Shown here in pieces: positions 24,190 to 29,946 of a stretch of DNA of 29,946 bases. The DNA comes from CAZFAT01 sp964517075 (GTDB lineage Bacteria > Acidobacteriota > Vicinamibacteria > Vicinamibacterales > SCN-69-37), in contig CAZFAT010000312.1 in NCBI GenBank assembly GCA_964517075.1, positions 1 through 29,946 of the forward strand. Direction: 5' to 3'. The first letter of the stretch is position 1; each line of letters starts with the position of its first letter. The notes below the pieces were generated by a model. The model ran no database searches. It saw nothing but the letters and a program-made list of their open reading frames with translations, and was not told the origin of the DNA. The translations under genes were made by a program, and so were the position numbers.

Positions 24190-24280
24190 TCGAACTTTCT
24201 GCAATGCCCTGGTGGATCGGGCGCGTTCTGACGGCTTCTTCCCGGGCCCTGTTCTTGCACGGCGGCGCGTCGTGCCCGTG

Positions 24281-27051
<2,771 letters not shown>

Positions 27052-27052
<1 letters not shown>

Positions 27053-27090
27053 TGCGAGCGCTTGCGGCGATCATGCCGGCGCGGTGTTGA
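27052..27090 (+). CDS. 12-codon mini-ORF, possible translational-coupling leader
   Basis: The frame MRALAAIMPARC then TGA begins one base inside the activator's stop codon and has the only good ribosome site here. It ends at 27090, four bases past the permease start codon GTG (27084-27086). A ribosome finishing the mini-ORF would be placed on the permease start, which has no ribosome site of its own. It could equally be a chance frame, or mark a single-base shift that separates the permease from an ATG start. Confidence 0.4.
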
Positions 27091-28004
27091 CATATCTCGT
27101 TCGCCGGCTCGTCCTGACCGTGCCCGTGCTGCTGGGCGTGGCGACGCTCGTCTTCGCTCTCATCCACCTGGTGCCCGGTGATCCCGCGGAGGCGATGCTC
27201 GGCGAATCGGCGCCAGCCGCCGACCTCGCGGACTTGCGTGCGAAGCTCGGTCTCGACGAACCGCTGATCGTGCAGTACGGACACTTCCTCCGCGGACTGG
27301 TCCGGGGCGATCTCGGAACTTCGTTCCGCTACAACACGCCGGTCACGAGCGAAATCGGCCAGCGGCTCGGGCGGACGGCGCAACTGGCGCTGGTGGCCAT
27401 GGCGGTATCGGTAGCCATTGCCGTGCCGCTCGGCATTCTGGGCGCGCTCTATCGCGGCCGGGCGATCGACCAGGCCGCCATGGCCCTGTCGCTTGCCGGC
27501 ATCGCGATGCCGAACTTCTGGCTGGGGCCGCTTCTCGCGATCATCTTCGCCGTCGAACTTGGCTGGCTGCCCGTGTCAGGCACCGGATCGTGGCGTCACC
27601 TCGTGTTGCCCGCGCTCACACTCGGTGCCGCACTCGCCGCCATTGTCGCGCGCATGACGAGGGCCAGCCTGGTCGAGGAACTCGGCGAGCTGTACGTGCT
27701 GGCCGCTCGTGCGCGCGGCGTCTCGCGCGCCCGGGCGGTCATCCGCCACGCCCTTCGCAACAGCCTGATCCCCGTCGTCACCATCCTGGGGCTGCAGCTC
27801 GGCGCCGTGCTCACCGGCACCATCATCACCGAGACCATTTTTTCGTGGCCCGGTGTGGGACGGTTGCTAATCCAGGCGATCAACTTTCGCGACTACCCAC
27901 TCGTGCAGGGCTGCATCCTGTTCATTGCCGTCACCTACGTCCTGATGAACCTGCTCGTGGACGTGACGTATGCGTGGCTCGACCCGCGGATTCGCTATCA
28001 ATGA
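27084..28004 (+). CDS. Peptide/nickel-type ABC transporter permease, DppB-like
   Basis: 306 aa from GTG 27084 (reads MLTYLVRRLVLTVPVLLGV, the usual start of the family). Inner-membrane subunit of an oligopeptide/dipeptide/nickel importer. Six hydrophobic segments are visible, with the typical IHLVPGDPAEAMLG, LGLDEPLIVQYGHFLRGLVRGDLGTSF and the EAA loop AARARGVSRARAVIRHALRNSLIPV that contacts the ATPase. It ends FSWPGVGRLL...DPRIRYQ. The stop overlaps the next start by four bases (ATGA). No substrate-binding protein or ATPase is in the window, so the ligand is unknown. Confidence 0.92.
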   Translation: MLTYLVRRLVLTVPVLLGVATLVFALIHLVPGDPAEAMLGESAPAADLADLRAKLGLDEPLIVQYGHFLRGLVRGDLGTSFRYNTPVTSEIGQRLGRTAQLALVAMAVSVAIAVPLGILGALYRGRAIDQAAMALSLAGIAMPNFWLGPLLAIIFAVELGWLPVSGTGSWRHLVLPALTLGAALAAIVARMTRASLVEELGELYVLAARARGVSRARAVIRHALRNSLIPVVTILGLQLGAVLTGTIITETIFSWPGVGRLLIQAINFRDYPLVQGCILFIAVTYVLMNLLVDVTYAWLDPRIRYQ

Positions 28005-28795
28005 TCGGGCGACTCGGGGTGTACCTCGTGCTGGGTATCGCCGTCGCGGCGATCGTGGGGCCATGGGTCGTCCCCGACTATCCGACCGCGCAGACGCTGG
28101 CTGAACGGCTGACGGGACCGAGCTGGCGGCACCCGCTGGGCATGGATGAGCTGGGACGCGACGTGCTGGCTCGACTGCTCACGGGCGGCCGCATCTCGCT
28201 GCTGGTCGGCGTCTCCGTCGTGTCGCTGTCGGCCGCCATCGGGGTCGCGGTCGGCGCCATTGCCGGGTATGCGGGCCGGTGGGTGGATGAGGTCGCCGGC
28301 CGCGTGATGGACGTGCTCCTGGCGTTTCCGGGCATCCTGCTCGCCATCGCGCTGGTCGCGGTTCTCGGTCCCAGTCTGCGGAACGTGGTGCTGGCGCTCG
28401 TCGCGATCGGCTGGGTGGGCTACGCGCGGCTCGTCCGGGGTCAGGTGTTGCGCTTGCGCGAGCTCGAGTACGTGCAGGCGGCCCGGGCGCTCGGTGCACC
28501 CGTCAGCCGGATCCTGCTGCGGCACGTGATTCCCGGGACGCTACCGGCCGTGGCCGTACAGGCCACGCTCGGCATGGCGGGCGCGATTTTGTCGGAAGCG
28601 GCGTTGAGCTTCCTCGGCCTCGGCGTGCAGCCTCCCACCCCGAGCTGGGGGACGATGCTGGACGCGGGGCGGTCTCATTTGTTCGACGCCCCCCACCTGA
28701 CCATCTTCCCAGGTCTGGCCATCGCCCTGATCGTCCTGGGTTTCAACTTCGCCGGCGATCACCTGCGCGATCGGCTCGACCCGCGCGCGGGCTGA
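28001..28795 (+). CDS. Peptide/nickel-type ABC transporter permease, DppC-like
   Basis: 264 aa, second inner-membrane subunit of the same importer. Begins MIGRLGVYLVLGIAVAAIVGP, somewhat shorter at the N-terminus than most relatives (about 290-300 aa) because the cytoplasmic leader is missing. Family landmarks are HPLGMDELGRDVLARLLTGGRISLLVG, DVLLAFPGILLAIALVAVLGPSLRNVVLAL, the EAA loop EYVQAARALGAPVSRILLRHVIPGTLPAV and SEAALSFLGLGVQPPTPSWGTML. It overlaps the DppB-like gene by four bases. Downstream only seven bases separate its stop from the end of the convergent TPR gene. Confidence 0.92.
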   Translation: MIGRLGVYLVLGIAVAAIVGPWVVPDYPTAQTLAERLTGPSWRHPLGMDELGRDVLARLLTGGRISLLVGVSVVSLSAAIGVAVGAIAGYAGRWVDEVAGRVMDVLLAFPGILLAIALVAVLGPSLRNVVLALVAIGWVGYARLVRGQVLRLRELEYVQAARALGAPVSRILLRHVIPGTLPAVAVQATLGMAGAILSEAALSFLGLGVQPPTPSWGTMLDAGRSHLFDAPHLTIFPGLAIALIVLGFNFAGDHLRDRLDPRAG

Positions 28796-28801
28796 CGCGC
28801 G

Positions 28802-29946
28802 CTACCTGAGCGCCCGCAGGAGCCGCTGCAGCTCGACGTCGCGTGAATTCAGGGCGATCGCGCGGCCGAGCGCGTCGCGGGCGCCATCGGGATCGCCGGT
28901 TTGCCAGAGGGCACGGGCGAGCAGCCCCAGCGTGTGGGCGTCACCATGCCCGGCCGCGATCGCGTGATTCAGGAACTCGAGGGCCGTCTGCGGATCGCCC
29001 TTTGCGAGCGACAGCGCCCCGATGCGACGCGCCCGCGCCGCGCGCAGCTCGGCCGGCGCCGTGCTGCCCTCGAGCGCGTTCAGATCGAGCAGCGCATCGC
29101 GCGCCACGCCCGCGTGGGACAGACGCTCGGCCGCGTCGGCCAGGAACGCGAACGCTTCGGGATCGACCGGCGAGGTCGAGATGGCCTCAATCAGGATGCG
29201 CTCGGCGCCCGCGGCATCGCCCGACAGGTAGAGCGCCCGGCCGTAGAGCGCCAGGCCTTCGCTCCGCCGGGCGGTGCCACCGAGCGCGCGCTCGAGCCCG
29301 AGGCGCGCCTCGGCGCTCGCGGCGCGGTCGCCCGTGCGCTCGGCGTGTTCGAGCTTCACGCGGCCGACGGCGAGGTCGATCCGCGAGTCCGGGGAGGTGC
29401 CGCCCGCCGCCTGCGCCAGGGTCGCCAGGGCGTCGGCGAATCGGTCGTCGCGCGCCTCGGCCAGCGCGATCGCAATCTGGCGATCGCGCCCGGGGTCGAG
29501 CGCCGCCAGGGCTCGCAACTGCTGCAGTTCGTCGTCGACCCGGTCGAAGCGTCGATAGAGATCTGCCAGTTCCTCACGCGCGGGCACCATGGCCGGCGCG
29601 AGCCGCACGGCCCGCTCGAGCGACAGGATTGCCTCGTCGGGCTGCTGGGCGTCGTTGTGAACGAGGCCGAGGAGGTAGTGCGCGTCGGCCAGGCTGTCGT
29701 CGCGTGCCAGCGCGCGGCGCAGCGGCTCGCGCGCGGCCACCGGCACGCCGGCGCGATAGCGGGCGAGGGCCAGGGTGTAGAGGAGCGCCGGGTCGGCGTC
29801 CTCCTGGAGTCGATCGGCGGCCTCGGCGTACCACTCGGCGGCGTGCGGCGGGTCGCCCCGCGCGGCGGACCGCTTGCCAAGCGCGACGGGGGGCGGCGGC
29901 GCCCCCGGCGCCAGCCGCCGGGCCGGCTGCAAATCGCGGGTGGCGT
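28802..29946 (-). CDS. Tetratricopeptide-repeat protein, 5' end outside window
   Basis: At least 381 codons; the frame stays open to the window edge and its real start is beyond it (the only internal candidate near the edge is a TTG at 29932). A short Pro-rich segment (APGAPPPPV) is followed by TPR units: AEWYAEAADRLQEDADPALLYTLALARYRAG, DSLADAHYLLGLVHNDAQQPDEAILSLERAVRLAP, RSEGLALYGRALYLSGDAAGAERILIEA, PQTALEFLNHAIAAG and a last one ending DPDGARDALGRAIALNSRDVELQRLL. These form a protein-binding scaffold. No enzymatic motif is visible; an N-terminal domain may lie outside the window. Confidence 0.85.
   Translation of the reverse strand, partial: ATRDLQPARRLAPGAPPPPVALGKRSAARGDPPHAAEWYAEAADRLQEDADPALLYTLALARYRAGVPVAAREPLRRALARDDSLADAHYLLGLVHNDAQQPDEAILSLERAVRLAPAMVPAREELADLYRRFDRVDDELQQLRALAALDPGRDRQIAIALAEARDDRFADALATLAQAAGGTSPDSRIDLAVGRVKLEHAERTGDRAASAEARLGLERALGGTARRSEGLALYGRALYLSGDAAGAERILIEAISTSPVDPEAFAFLADAAERLSHAGVARDALLDLNALEGSTAPAELRAARARRIGALSLAKGDPQTALEFLNHAIAAGHGDAHTLGLLARALWQTGDPDGARDALGRAIALNSRDVELQRLLRALR

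Overview
The window is about 30 kb of very GC-rich, tightly packed bacterial chromosome. Two proteins of the acidobacterial VWFA-related type, DUF1080 and ThuA-like secreted proteins, a glucose/sorbosone-dehydrogenase-like HEAT-repeat protein and a PEGA-domain pseudokinase together point to the Acidobacteriota, most likely the Vicinamibacteria. This is inferred from the gene families; there is no rRNA in the window.

Layout. 1-2620 (minus): a large secreted sugar-dehydrogenase-like/HEAT-repeat protein, cut by the window edge. 2768-5457 (minus): a two-gene unit of a membrane pseudokinase with a PEGA tail, followed by a periplasmic TPR/TonB-C protein. 5646-7364 (minus): two tandem DUF1080 secreted proteins. 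7614-12076 (plus): a tandem array of three VWFA-related genes. The first keeps only its two ends, and each later gene starts at a GTG buried in the last codons of the one before. 12089-12283: the first third of a panD gene running into the 3' end of a tRNA-Gly(CCC). 12334-13380 (plus): a ThuA-like protein. 13412-15855 (minus): an NDP-sugar pyrophosphorylase and a phosphomannomutase/phosphoglucomutase, probably supplying GDP-mannose or a related precursor. 15928-16581 (plus): pgsA.

16536-24173 (minus) is one long housekeeping operon: aroC-def-fmt-rsmB-PASTA protein-rpe-thioesterase-epimerase-bamD. Neighbouring genes overlap by 1 or 4 bases or lie 6-18 bases apart. The part def-fmt-rsmB-PASTA-rpe follows the order known from Firmicutes (def-fmt-rsmB-...-prkC-...-rpe), but the PASTA protein here has no kinase domain. 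24281-28795 (plus): a sigma-54 activator with a long N-terminal sensory region, followed by two peptide/nickel-type ABC permeases preceded by a 12-codon mini-ORF. 28802-29946 (minus): a TPR protein that runs off the window.

There is no CRISPR array, insertion sequence, phage or defence locus. No stretch over 300 bases lacks a gene; the longest gap is 7365-7613, a divergent promoter region. The most unusual points are the nested-start VWFA array with its internally deleted first copy, the panD stub at the tRNA 3' end, the kinase-less PASTA protein, and the pseudokinase-PEGA/TonB-C pair.
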